Shown here one piece after another: positions 25,851-35,565 of a DNA stretch of 64,000 bases. Source of the stretch: JAKFWI01 sp031399165 (lineage in GTDB: Bacteria > Pseudomonadota > Alphaproteobacteria > Caulobacterales > Aquidulcibacteraceae). Numbering within the stretch: position 1 is the first letter of the stretch; each line of letters opens with the position of its first letter. The stretch is from contig JANNOO010000007.1 in assembly GCA_031399165.1 (NCBI GenBank), positions 124,001 to 188,000 of the forward strand. The letters run 5' to 3'. The position numbers and the translations under genes were made by a program. The notes beneath the pieces are model-generated. The model saw nothing but the letters and a program-made list of their open reading frames with translations. It did not search any database and had not been told where the DNA came from.

Positions 25851-26074
25851 TCAGCCGGAACGATTATGGGATGATCTATTTGCGCCGCGGCGTAGGCCAA
25901 GCTGGCGCGAATATCATCCGCTTCAAGATCAGGAAAATCGGCCAGGATTTCAGCTGTCGTTGCGCCGCCTGCAAGCATATCCAGCACATCGCGCACGCGA
26001 ATACGCATGCCCCTGATGCAAGGCCTGCCGCCGCATTGGGCGGGATTTATGGTGATCCGGTCGAGAAGCGCCAT
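25847..26074 (-). CDS. DUF433 antitoxin
   Basis: 75-residue DUF433 protein, the usual antitoxin partner of DUF5615 toxins. The family pattern is clear: ITINPAQCGGRPCIRGMRIRVRDVLDMLAGGATTAEILADFPDLEADDIRASLAYAA (read in parts). The helix-turn-helix-like region suggests it also binds and autoregulates its promoter. It is the first gene of the pair; its stop overlaps the toxin start (ATGA), typical toxin-antitoxin coupling. A 41-base gap separates it from era. Confidence 0.87.
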   Translation of the reverse strand: MALLDRITINPAQCGGRPCIRGMRIRVRDVLDMLAGGATTAEILADFPDLEADDIRASLAYAAAQIDHPIIVPAE

Positions 26075-26115
26075 AGCAACAACCTAGCGCGAACAACGCG
26101 GCGGCAAAAGGCCCG

Positions 26116-27012
26116 TCAGCTTTCCCAATCCAAGCCCATTGCCTCGAACCGGGCGCGTTCCTCGGCCCAGTTTTCGCGGACCTTCACGTTGAGGAACAAA
26201 TGCACGCGCCGTTCCAGCGCATGCTCAAGTTCTTTGCGCGCCGCGGCGCCAATCGCCTTCACCACAGCGCCGCCCTCGCCAATAGCGATCTTCTTCTGGC
26301 TGTCGCGGGCAACGTAGATCGTCTGATCGATCCGCACCGAGCCGTCCTTGCGCTCCTGCCAGCTTTCAGTCTCCACCGTCGCCTCGTAGGGCAGTTCGTC
26401 ATGCAGGCGCAGCATCAGCTTCTCACGCGTCACTTCCGACGCCAGCAAACGCGCCGGCGCGTCAGACGCCTGATCTTCCGGGAATAACCACGGCCCCACG
26501 GGCGCGGCCTTCACCAGATGCGCCGCGAGATCTTCGACGCCCACGCCGGAGCTTGCGGAGACCATGAACACATCCGTGTACGGACCATCACTCGCGAAGG
26601 TCTGCGTCAGCGCCAGCAGTACGGGCTTTTCAACGAGATCGACCTTGTTGAACGCCAGCACGGCCTTGCGGTTTTCTTCAATCAGCCGCATGCGGATTGC
26701 ATCGTCTTTGCCCCGTGCGGTGTTGGCATCAACCAAATGCACGACCGCATCCGCATCAGACGCTCCCGTCCACGCCGCGCGCACCATCGCCCGGTCCAGC
26801 CGGCGTTTCGGTGCAAACACGCCGGGCGTATCGACCAGCACCAATTGCGTCTCGCCGCGCATCGCCACGCCGCGCACGGACGCTCTCGTTGTCTGCGCCT
26901 TGTGCGTGACGATCGACACCTTCTCGCCAACGAGGCGGTTTACCAGGGTAGACTTACCGGCGTTCGGCGCGCCAATAATCGCAACGATCGCGCAGCGTGT
27001 CGTGTCAGACAT
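26116..27012 (-). CDS. era: GTPase Era
   Basis: Essential GTPase acting in 16S rRNA maturation and 30S assembly. The 298-residue protein has G1 GAPNAGKST, the Era-specific HKAQTTR, G3 DTPGVF, G4 NKVD, and a C-terminal KH domain with GEGGAVVKAIGAAARKEL. ATG at 27012 (MSDTTRCAIVAI) is chosen; the frame is open further upstream within rnc. The start overlaps the end of rnc by eight bases, the usual rnc-era coupling. In most relatives recO follows directly; here a toxin-antitoxin pair intervenes. Confidence 0.95.
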   Translation of the reverse strand: MSDTTRCAIVAIIGAPNAGKSTLVNRLVGEKVSIVTHKAQTTRASVRGVAMRGETQLVLVDTPGVFAPKRRLDRAMVRAAWTGASDADAVVHLVDANTARGKDDAIRMRLIEENRKAVLAFNKVDLVEKPVLLALTQTFASDGPYTDVFMVSASSGVGVEDLAAHLVKAAPVGPWLFPEDQASDAPARLLASEVTREKLMLRLHDELPYEATVETESWQERKDGSVRIDQTIYVARDSQKKIAIGEGGAVVKAIGAAARKELEHALERRVHLFLNVKVRENWAEERARFEAMGLDWES

Positions 27013-27730
27013 GCACGCCCGCCGCCGCCAGCAGCGCGAGCGCGGCGGCGCGCTCTGCTTCGCGTTTGGAGCCGCCTTCGCCCACGGCCGGATCGCAACC
27101 CTGCACCGACGCTTCCACCTTGAACCGCGGCGCATGATCGGGGCCCGCGCGCTCAAGCACCACGTAGCGCGGCGAACCGCGCTTCGTGGCCGCCGCCCAT
27201 TCCTGCAGAACGGTCTTGGCGTCCTGCGGCGGCGTCGTCACCGCGGCGAATTCTTCTGCCCAGTATTTATCAATGAAGGCGCGCGCGGCCTTCAGACCGC
27301 CATCGAGGTAGAGCGCCGCGATCACCGCCTCGCACGCGTCCGCCAGGATGGTTTCCTTCTCGCGGCCGCCGCCCGCCTCTTCCGATCGCGACAAGGTCAG
27401 CGCCGCGCCGAGGCCCGCCCGCCGCGCCGCACGCGCGCAGGCAGTGCGGTTGACCAGTGCATTCAGGCGCGGGGCGAGACCATTTTCGCCCTCACCGGCG
27501 AAATCGCGATAAAGCCGCTCGGCCACGATCAGACCAAGCACCCGGTCGCCGAGAAATTCTTGCCGTTCGTTGTTGACACGCGCGGCGCGGCCATCGCCGG
27601 CGCTGGAATGGGTCAGCGCTTCCTGCAATAGGCCGGGACGGCGAAATTTGCGGCCCAGACGGGCTTCCACGCTGGCTGCGGCGCGCACGCCCTTGGATGC
27701 GCGCGCGGGCCGATCAGTTGCGCCGCTCAC
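27005..27730 (-). CDS. rnc: ribonuclease III
   Basis: Double-strand-specific endoribonuclease processing rRNA and regulatory RNAs. The catalytic signature NERQEFLGDRVLGL, downstream acidic residues in ADACEAVIAALYLDGG, and the C-terminal dsRNA-binding domain (DAKTVLQEWAAATKRGSPRYVV ... GGSKREAERAAALALL) are intact. GTG at 27730 has AAGG eight bases ahead; a TTG at 27745 overlapping the lepB stop is an alternative that adds five residues. About 241 residues, normal. Confidence 0.94.
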   Translation of the reverse strand: MSGATDRPARASKGVRAAASVEARLGRKFRRPGLLQEALTHSSAGDGRAARVNNERQEFLGDRVLGLIVAERLYRDFAGEGENGLAPRLNALVNRTACARAARRAGLGAALTLSRSEEAGGGREKETILADACEAVIAALYLDGGLKAARAFIDKYWAEEFAAVTTPPQDAKTVLQEWAAATKRGSPRYVVLERAGPDHAPRFKVEASVQGCDPAVGEGGSKREAERAAALALLAAAGVHV

Positions 27731-27741
27731 GCCCGTCGCCT

Positions 27742-28497
27742 TCAATTGATTTGCTTGACGAGACGGTCACCGCGAATGCCCGTGATCAGAGTCCACGGCT
27801 TCAGCAGCGACGTGGAAGGATCAAACGAGACCAATACGAACTGAACCTTGCCGACGAGATTTTCTAGCGGCACCAAACTGACTTCCGGCGTGCGGCTGTC
27901 GGCGGAATTATCGCGGTCGTCGCCCATGAAGAAATAATGGCCTTCGGGGACCACGAACTCTTCTGTCGTATCAAGACGCCCTCCGGGATCGCGGTCGAAA
28001 GTGGTATAGCTGACGCCGTTCGGCAGCGTCTCGCGCCAGGCCGCGATGTCGTCGTAATCGCCGTATTGTTCCTTGAAGTGCGCGAGACCTTCGGATTCGC
28101 GCTTAATCGGTTCGCCGTTGATGTAGAGCACACTGTCCTTCATTTGGATACGGTCGCCGGGCATGCCGATCAGGCGTTTGACCAGATCCTTGTCCTGCTG
28201 AGGTACGGGACGGAACACGACCACATCGCCCTGCTTGGGCTCGCTGCCGAAAATACGACCCTTCGGCCAGCCGAAATTCAGCGGCTCGACGGAAAAGCGG
28301 CTGTAGCCGTACGACCATTTGCTGACGACCATGTAATCGCCAACCAAGAGCGTGGGCTGCATCGAGCCCGAAGGGATGCGGAACGGCTGGGCGATCACGA
28401 ACCGGATGCACATCGCCAAAGCGAGCGCATAGATGATCGTCTTGACCGTATCCCAGAGAGTTTCGCCCCGGGCCTCTTTGATGGATGTCATTGTCAT
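27742..28497 (-). CDS. lepB: signal peptidase I
   Basis: Inner-membrane serine protease that removes signal peptides. A membrane helix (about 19-36) precedes the catalytic Ser45 in PSGSMQPTLLVGD; the general-base Lys107 is in KDLVKRLIGMPGD, and the box FFMGDDRDNSADSR lies near the C-terminus. 251 residues, normal. It lies in the acpS-lepB-rnc-era order shared by alphaproteobacteria, with four-base overlaps to acpS. Confidence 0.95.
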   Translation of the reverse strand: MTMTSIKEARGETLWDTVKTIIYALALAMCIRFVIAQPFRIPSGSMQPTLLVGDYMVVSKWSYGYSRFSVEPLNFGWPKGRIFGSEPKQGDVVVFRPVPQQDKDLVKRLIGMPGDRIQMKDSVLYINGEPIKRESEGLAHFKEQYGDYDDIAAWRETLPNGVSYTTFDRDPGGRLDTTEEFVVPEGHYFFMGDDRDNSADSRTPEVSLVPLENLVGKVQFVLVSFDPSTSLLKPWTLITGIRGDRLVKQIN

Positions 28498-28943
28498 TCA
28501 GGGGCCAGTTCGTGCGCCGCTCCCGCGGCGGCATTGGGGTCGAAACCGTCGCTTTCGACCGAAATAATGACGAAAGCTTGTGCAAGCGGGAATTCGTCGG
28601 TCAAGCTGAGATGTATATGCGCGCGAAAACCGGGCGGCGTCATCTCCCTCAGACGGGCGGCCGCGCCGCCCGTTAGCACCAGGCCCGGCTGGCCGGAACG
28701 CTGGTTTATCACGCCCATGTCTCGCCAGAAGACCCCCCTCCGCATGCCCGTGCCGAGGGCCTTCGCGCAAGCCTCCTTGGCCGCGAACCGCTTGGCGTAG
28801 CTGGCCGCCGCCGCCGGTTTTGCCTGTGATCTGGCCCGTTCCACGGGGGTGAAGAGGCGATCGACGAAGCGGTCGCCATGACGGATCAGGGCTTTTTCGA
28901 TCCGCCTGATATCGATCAGGTCTGAGCCGATGCCGACGATCAC
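28494..28943 (-). CDS. acpS: holo-[acyl-carrier-protein] synthase
   Basis: Transfers 4'-phosphopantetheine from CoA to acyl carrier protein. The 149-residue chain has the magnesium-site GIGSDLIDIRRIE (Asp8) and the second signature KRFAAKEACAKALGTGM with its Glu. The sequence after HIHLSLTDEFPLAQAFVIIS is a short extra C-terminal tail. Overlaps lepB and pdxJ by four bases each. Confidence 0.93.
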   Translation of the reverse strand: MIVGIGSDLIDIRRIEKALIRHGDRFVDRLFTPVERARSQAKPAAAASYAKRFAAKEACAKALGTGMRRGVFWRDMGVINQRSGQPGLVLTGGAAARLREMTPPGFRAHIHLSLTDEFPLAQAFVIISVESDGFDPNAAAGAAHELAPE

Positions 28944-29737
28944 GCCGGCGCCTGTTGCAGTCCACGCGCCCCATCTTCGCGAGCTGCGTCCATCAGCAGG
29001 CGCATGCGGCGGATGGCCGCTTCGAGCCCGATGAACACCGCTTCCCCAATTAGGAAGTGGCCGATGTTCAATTCCGCAACCTCCGGCAGGGCCGCGATCG
29101 GCGTGACCGTGTCATAATCAATCCCATGGCCGGCGTGGACCTCAAGGCCCAAAGCGGCAGCCTGCGCTGCGCCGGCGCTAAGACGGCTGAGATCGGCGGC
29201 AGCTTCTTCAAAATTGCCCTCGCGCACTGCATCGCAATAGGCGCCGGTATGCAATTCGACAACCGCCGCGCCGGTCCGGCTGGCCGCCTCGATCTGCTGC
29301 GGATCAGCCCCGATGAATAACGATACGCGGCTGCCATTGGCGCGCAGTTTTTCGACAAACGGCGCAATCCAGTTGTGCCCGCCGGCGACATCGAGTCCGC
29401 CTTCCGTCGTGCGCTCCTCGCGCCGCTCCGGCACAAGACATACAGCGTGGGGCCGATGCTTCAACGCGATCTCCAGCATTTCCGACGTCACAGCCATTTC
29501 AAGATTAAGCGGACGGCCGCGCTCGCGCAGCATCGCCGCAAGATGATCAATGTCGGCGTCGGAGATGTGGCGGCGGTCTTCGCGCAAATGCGCGGTGATG
29601 CCGTCAGCGCCTGCCTCCAGCGCAACAAAGGCGGCGCGGGCCGGATCAGGATAAGACGTACCGCGCGCATTGCGGATCGTGGCGACGTGATCGATGTTCA
29701 CGCCGAGACGAATGCGATCAGGCCGCGAAAGGCTCAC
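28940..29737 (-). CDS. pdxJ: pyridoxine 5'-phosphate synthase
   Basis: Condenses 1-deoxyxylulose 5-phosphate with 3-amino-2-oxopropyl phosphate, the last ring-forming step of vitamin B6 synthesis. The 265-residue TIM barrel shows LGVNIDHVATIRNARGTSYPDP, GADGITAHLREDRRHI, VCLVPERREERTTEGGLDV and HAGHGIDYDTV, all strong PdxJ signatures with the catalytic His and Glu residues. Overlaps pyrE and acpS by four bases, so this is a tight operon. Confidence 0.96.
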   Translation of the reverse strand: MSLSRPDRIRLGVNIDHVATIRNARGTSYPDPARAAFVALEAGADGITAHLREDRRHISDADIDHLAAMLRERGRPLNLEMAVTSEMLEIALKHRPHAVCLVPERREERTTEGGLDVAGGHNWIAPFVEKLRANGSRVSLFIGADPQQIEAASRTGAAVVELHTGAYCDAVREGNFEEAAADLSRLSAGAAQAAALGLEVHAGHGIDYDTVTPIAALPEVAELNIGHFLIGEAVFIGLEAAIRRMRLLMDAAREDGARGLQQAPA

Positions 29738-30324
29738 GCCGCAAGCCCGCGGCTGCCTGGCTTCACAGCGGGAATCGCGGCCAGTTCCGGCGGCAATTGA
29801 TCAGCCGGATAAGCAGGTGCGTTCACCTGCGCGAGCGAAACCAGCTTCATCCCCGCGGCGCTTTCGGCTTTGCCGTTCGAACGGTCGATGATGCACGCAC
29901 CGCCGGCGATCTCGCCGGGGGCGTCCTTGATCGCGCTGGCGCATTCGTTGAACGACAAGCCGGTGGTGATCACGTCTTCAACGATCAAAACGCGCTCGCC
30001 CTTGCCAATCGAAAACCCGCGCCGGAGCGTCATCACGCCATTATCCCGCTCGGTGAATACGGCTCGGCAGCCGAGGTGGCGCGCTGTTTCAAAGCCGGGG
30101 ATGATTCCGCCCACGGCCGGCGAAACCACCACATCGATTTGGCCAAAAGCAGCCTTGACCTTGCTGGCGAGCGCCCGGCACAGGCGCTCGGTCCGCGCCG
30201 GGTGCTGAAACACGAACGCTTTCTGAAAAAACACAGGTGAGCGCAACCCGGAAGACAGGATGAAATGCCCTTCCAGGAGCGCGCCGGCGGCGCGGAATTC
30301 GTCTACAACGTCAGACTCGGTCAT
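29734..30324 (-). CDS. pyrE: orotate phosphoribosyltransferase
   Basis: Makes orotidine 5'-phosphate from orotate and PRPP in pyrimidine synthesis. About 196 residues, with HFILSSGLRSPVFFQKA at the start, the catalytic-loop segment RDNGVMTLRRGF, and the PRPP-binding loop RVLIVEDVITTGLS. ATG at 30324 is used; GTG at 30330 is an alternative. The terminal residues PAVKPGSRGLAA complete the chain. A 100-base gap separates it from the rsh gene upstream. Confidence 0.93.
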   Translation of the reverse strand: MTESDVVDEFRAAGALLEGHFILSSGLRSPVFFQKAFVFQHPARTERLCRALASKVKAAFGQIDVVVSPAVGGIIPGFETARHLGCRAVFTERDNGVMTLRRGFSIGKGERVLIVEDVITTGLSFNECASAIKDAPGEIAGGACIIDRSNGKAESAAGMKLVSLAQVNAPAYPADQLPPELAAIPAVKPGSRGLAA

Positions 30325-30424
30325 GAGCACGATTTAGCGCGCCCCGCTGGCCGCGTCGATTGCCCGGCCGGGGCGGTGATGGACATTGGGCCGTCCTCCG
30401 CTGCCTGAGCCGGTTAATCGGTTA

Positions 30425-32658
<2,234 letters not shown>

Positions 32659-32659
<1 letters not shown>

Positions 32660-33009
32660 CAGTAACGCTCGTCGCGCTGAGCCTCCTGCTCGGCCTGAAG
32701 CGCGCGCAGAACTTCGTCTTCGCTGGACGTGGTCGGCGCGGTGAGGGCGAGACGGTCCTGCTCGTCCTCAGCCTGGGCGGCGGGCTGGACGTCCTGGAAG
32801 GTCAGGATCAGCGCTTCGCGCGTATCCTCGGGTCGGACGGCGTTTTCAGCGATCTCGCGCAGCGCCACGACCGGGTCTTTATCGCGGTCCCGCTCAACCA
32901 GCGGGGCGGCGCCCGACGAAATCTGGCGCGCGCGGTGGGCGGCCAACAGGACAAGCGAGAACCGGTTGGGCACCTTATCAACGCAATCTTCTACCGTAAC
33001 GCGGGCCAA
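32659..33009 (-). CDS. rpoZ: RNA polymerase omega subunit
   Basis: Small RNA polymerase subunit that helps assembly and forms part of a ppGpp site. The N-terminal half is canonical: MARVTVEDCVDKVPNRFSLVLLAAHRARQI, then DKDPVVALREIAENAV. A C-terminal acidic/glutamine-rich extension (116 residues in all) is usual in alphaproteobacteria. rsh follows with a one-base overlap. An IS30 element begins 109 bases upstream of the start codon, leaving little room for the native promoter. Confidence 0.94.
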
Positions 33010-33117
33010 GGTCGACCTTCCTTTAGGGCTAAACGATCAAGGTAAGGCGGATCGGCCCGCCAATCAACGTCGGATCGCGCCTCTTTTGCCTCTGAAACGG
33101 TCCGTAACCTTTGTGAG

Positions 33118-33138
33118 CTCAACTGATCGACGCAACAC
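33118..33138 (+). repeat. left terminal inverted repeat of the IS30 element
   Basis: Imperfect repeat with TCGA-N-GCAACAC in common with the right end. It lies 33 bases ahead of the transposase start codon, and 109 bases separate its outer edge from the rpoZ start codon. Confidence 0.7.
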
Positions 33139-33170
33139 GTACCTTGGATCGAGGTCGTGGAGCGCAGCCA

Positions 33171-34328
33171 ATGAAGAGAAGCTATCGCCGCCTGTCCGCA
33201 GCTCAGAGCGCTGAGTTGTGGGAGCGCTGGAAGAAGGGCGAAGGCCTGAAGTCCATCGGCCGCGTGTTCGGCACGACATCGTCGTGCATTTTCAGTCACA
33301 TAAGACATAGCGGCGGGATAAAGCCGCAGGCGCGGCGGCGGTCCCGCCTGGCGTTGACCCTTGCAGAGCGCGAGGAGATTTCTCGCGGCCTTGTTGCGGG
33401 CCGGTCGCTTCGCTCGATGGCTGTATCGCTGGGGCGCTCACCTTCGACGCTTAGCCGCGAGCTTGTTCGCAATGGCGGGTCCGGACGCTACCGCGCCGCC
33501 GCAGCCGATAGCCGCGCATGGAAACGGGCGCTGCGACCGAAACCATGCAAGTTGGCGGTGCATGATTATTTGCGACAAGCTGTTGTGGCGAAGCTGGCGT
33601 TGGAGTGGTCTCCCGAGCAGATCGCAGGCTGGCTGAAGCGAACAAATCCGCGGAACGAGGCGCGCCAGGTGTCGCACGAGACGATCTATCGAAGCCTTTA
33701 TGTGCAGGCTCGCGGCGTGCTGAAAAAAGAGCTGATGGAGCACTTGCGCACCCGACGGGCGATCCGCCGCTCGCGACATGCCACAATGAAGGGCAAGCGC
33801 GTGGGCCATATCGCAGACGCCGTTTCGATCAGCGAGAGACCGGCATCAGCGGAGGACCGCGCCGTGCCCGGCCATTGGGAAGGCGATCTGCTGTGCGGAT
33901 CGAAGAACAGCTTCATTGTTACGCTTGTCGAACGACACTCGCGCTATGTGATGCTCGTCAAAGTCCCCAACCGGGAAACGAAAACCGTCGTCGATGCTCT
34001 CATCAAACAGGCGCGCAAACTGCCAGACGAACTCAACAAATCACTGACTTGGGATCGCGGCAAAGAGCTCGCGGACCATCGGCGCTTCACCATGGAAACC
34101 GACATCGCCGTCTATTTCTGCGATCCGCAAAGCCCCTGGCAGCGCGGATCGAACGAAAACACCAACCGGCTCCTGCGCCAGTACCTCCCAAGAGGGACCG
34201 ATCTGGCGCCACATTCCCAAGCCGAACTAAACAAGGTGGCCCGTCGGCTCAACGAACGGCCCAGAAAAACGCTGGACTTCGAAACCCCTGCCGCGCGATT
34301 TAGCGAGTGTGTTGCATCGACCCATTGA
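33171..34328 (+). CDS. IS30-family transposase
   Basis: 385-residue transposase of the IS30 family. The N-terminal region has two helix-turn-helix-like parts (LSAAQSAELWERWKKGEGLKSIGRVFG; LTLAEREEISRGLVAGRSLRSMAVSLGRSPSTLSREL, read in pieces). The catalytic DDE core is complete: first Asp in HWEGDLLCGS, second in LTWDRGKE, Glu in SPWQRGSNENTNRLLRQYLP. ATG at 33171 gives MKRSYRRLS; an upstream TTG at 33144 would add nine residues. The stop codon TGA lies inside the right inverted repeat. The element appears intact and possibly active. Confidence 0.93.
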   Translation: MKRSYRRLSAAQSAELWERWKKGEGLKSIGRVFGTTSSCIFSHIRHSGGIKPQARRRSRLALTLAEREEISRGLVAGRSLRSMAVSLGRSPSTLSRELVRNGGSGRYRAAAADSRAWKRALRPKPCKLAVHDYLRQAVVAKLALEWSPEQIAGWLKRTNPRNEARQVSHETIYRSLYVQARGVLKKELMEHLRTRRAIRRSRHATMKGKRVGHIADAVSISERPASAEDRAVPGHWEGDLLCGSKNSFIVTLVERHSRYVMLVKVPNRETKTVVDALIKQARKLPDELNKSLTWDRGKELADHRRFTMETDIAVYFCDPQSPWQRGSNENTNRLLRQYLPRGTDLAPHSQAELNKVARRLNERPRKTLDFETPAARFSECVASTH

Positions 34329-34329
34329 G
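34309..34329 (-). repeat. right terminal inverted repeat of the IS30 element
   Basis: GTGTTGCATCGACCCATTGAG at 34309-34329, the inverted counterpart of the left end. It includes the transposase stop codon at 34326-34328. The 156 bases beyond it, up to the phosphatase gene, hold nothing I recognise. Confidence 0.7.
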
Positions 34330-34485
34330 ACCGCCCCCCATTTTGGACATTGGCGAAACCCGCTTCGCTTGGCATGTAAGCCGAATGAACATGTACCATG
34401 AAGCCGACTCTAACCGCCGATGCGTTTGCCGTTGCATTCGTCGCCTGTACGTCGGCGAGCCGCCTTCGGCCGAGACGCTGCGGCG

Positions 34486-35565
34486 TCACCCTTCAAGGTA
34501 GAGCGCCCGCAGCCTCGCCAGCGCGGCGCCATTGATGCCAAGTCGCTGCTCAAAATAGCCCTCTATCGAGCCATACTGCTCGGTCACGGCATCGAGCGCG
34601 GCGGCGGCGTAGGCGGGATCAGTTCGTATTAGCGCTGCGGCGAGAGGCGCCGGCAGCCGCGCTAGCATCAATTTGCCAGGATCATCTGCCGGCAGCGCGT
34701 CGAGCTGGAACAATTGCTGGCTAAGCGCAAAATCTGAAAGCACCGTTTGGCGCGGAACCCCTAGAGCGCTCAGCAACAGCGCCACCGCCACGCCGGTGCG
34801 ATCCTTGCCAGCCGAACAGTGCACAAGAAGCGGGGCTTCGCCCTCTACAAGCAAGCGAAATAACTCTGCGTAATCCTCCGCCATAAGCTCAGGAATGCGC
34901 GCGAATAGCGCGATTACCGTGCTGCGCGCCGCTGCTTGATCCACGTCGCCCATGGCGGTCAGCTCCCGCATCACGAGATCCTCTGCGCGGTCGCGCGCAG
35001 CATGCATCGTTGGCGGCTCGCCCACCCAGCGCGTCGGCCGTGCCGCCTGCTCACGCTCCGTGCGCAGATCATATATCGTGCGCAATCCAAGTGTGTTCAG
35101 CAGGCGATAATCGTCCGCATTTAGGCGCGCCAGTGCGCTTGATCGGTAAATGATCCCCCAACGCACTCTACGACCATCGACAGTCGCGTAACCGCCGATA
35201 TCCCGTGCGTTCTGCGCTCCGGCAAGAGGTAGCGTGCGGGGCGCGACGCGCATAGCGGCGCCATCTTCGGTCTGCAGCCAAAAATAGGGGCGAGGCGGCA
35301 GCTGGTGGGTAGCGATTGAAGCGCGGCCGTCACGGTCGCGACGGGCGATCAACCGCATCTTGTTAGGGGCGGCGTCAGCTCGGTCCGAGATGCGTATCTC
35401 AACAGGCTGACGTGCATCGCGAGTGACCCAGCGCAACTCGTACCGGTTGGAGATAATGTTCGCCTCGGCGGCGACGAAGCCGCCGCCTGCCATGGCAGCG
35501 CCTGCCGCGCCAACAAAAAGTCCCGCGACGAGCAGGGCTGCAACGGATGACAACTGGCGCGCCAT
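34486..35565 (-). CDS. secreted tyrosine-phosphatase-like protein (CX5R, dual-specificity type)
   Basis: 359-residue phosphatase of the Y_phosphatase3-type family, which also holds enzymes acting on phospho-tyrosine, phosphoinositides or phytate. The catalytic loop HCSAGKDRTG (CX5R) is intact, preceded by the family segment ARDIGGYATVDGRRVRWGIIYRSSAL. The N-terminus MARQLSSVAALLVAGLFVGAAGAAMAGGG looks like a signal peptide, so the enzyme should be periplasmic or secreted; residues ~35-95 form a beta-rich domain seen in such proteins. Its start directly abuts the stop of the TonB receptor gene (TAAATG) without a Shine-Dalgarno, so it is probably translated by coupling. Substrate unknown. Confidence 0.87.
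   Translation of the reverse strand: MARQLSSVAALLVAGLFVGAAGAAMAGGGFVAAEANIISNRYELRWVTRDARQPVEIRISDRADAAPNKMRLIARRDRDGRASIATHQLPPRPYFWLQTEDGAAMRVAPRTLPLAGAQNARDIGGYATVDGRRVRWGIIYRSSALARLNADDYRLLNTLGLRTIYDLRTEREQAARPTRWVGEPPTMHAARDRAEDLVMRELTAMGDVDQAAARSTVIALFARIPELMAEDYAELFRLLVEGEAPLLVHCSAGKDRTGVAVALLLSALGVPRQTVLSDFALSQQLFQLDALPADDPGKLMLARLPAPLAAALIRTDPAYAAAALDAVTEQYGSIEGYFEQRLGINGAALARLRALYLEG

Larger units (their letters stand above)
33118..34329 (+). mobile_element. IS30-family insertion sequence
   Basis: A complete 1.2-kb element with one transposase gene and imperfect terminal inverted repeats. The left end CTCAACTGATCGACGCAACAC (21 bases) matches the reverse complement of the right end in 15 of 21 positions, with the block GCAACAC intact. 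No convincing target-site duplication was found beside the ends, so the exact boundaries may be a base or two off. It lies between rpoZ (reading away) and the phosphatase island. Confidence 0.85.

Noticed and set aside
33113..34334. Target-site duplication around the IS30 element
   Set aside because: The bases outside the two terminal repeats (GTGAG on the left, ACCGC on the right) do not match, so no duplication can be claimed.
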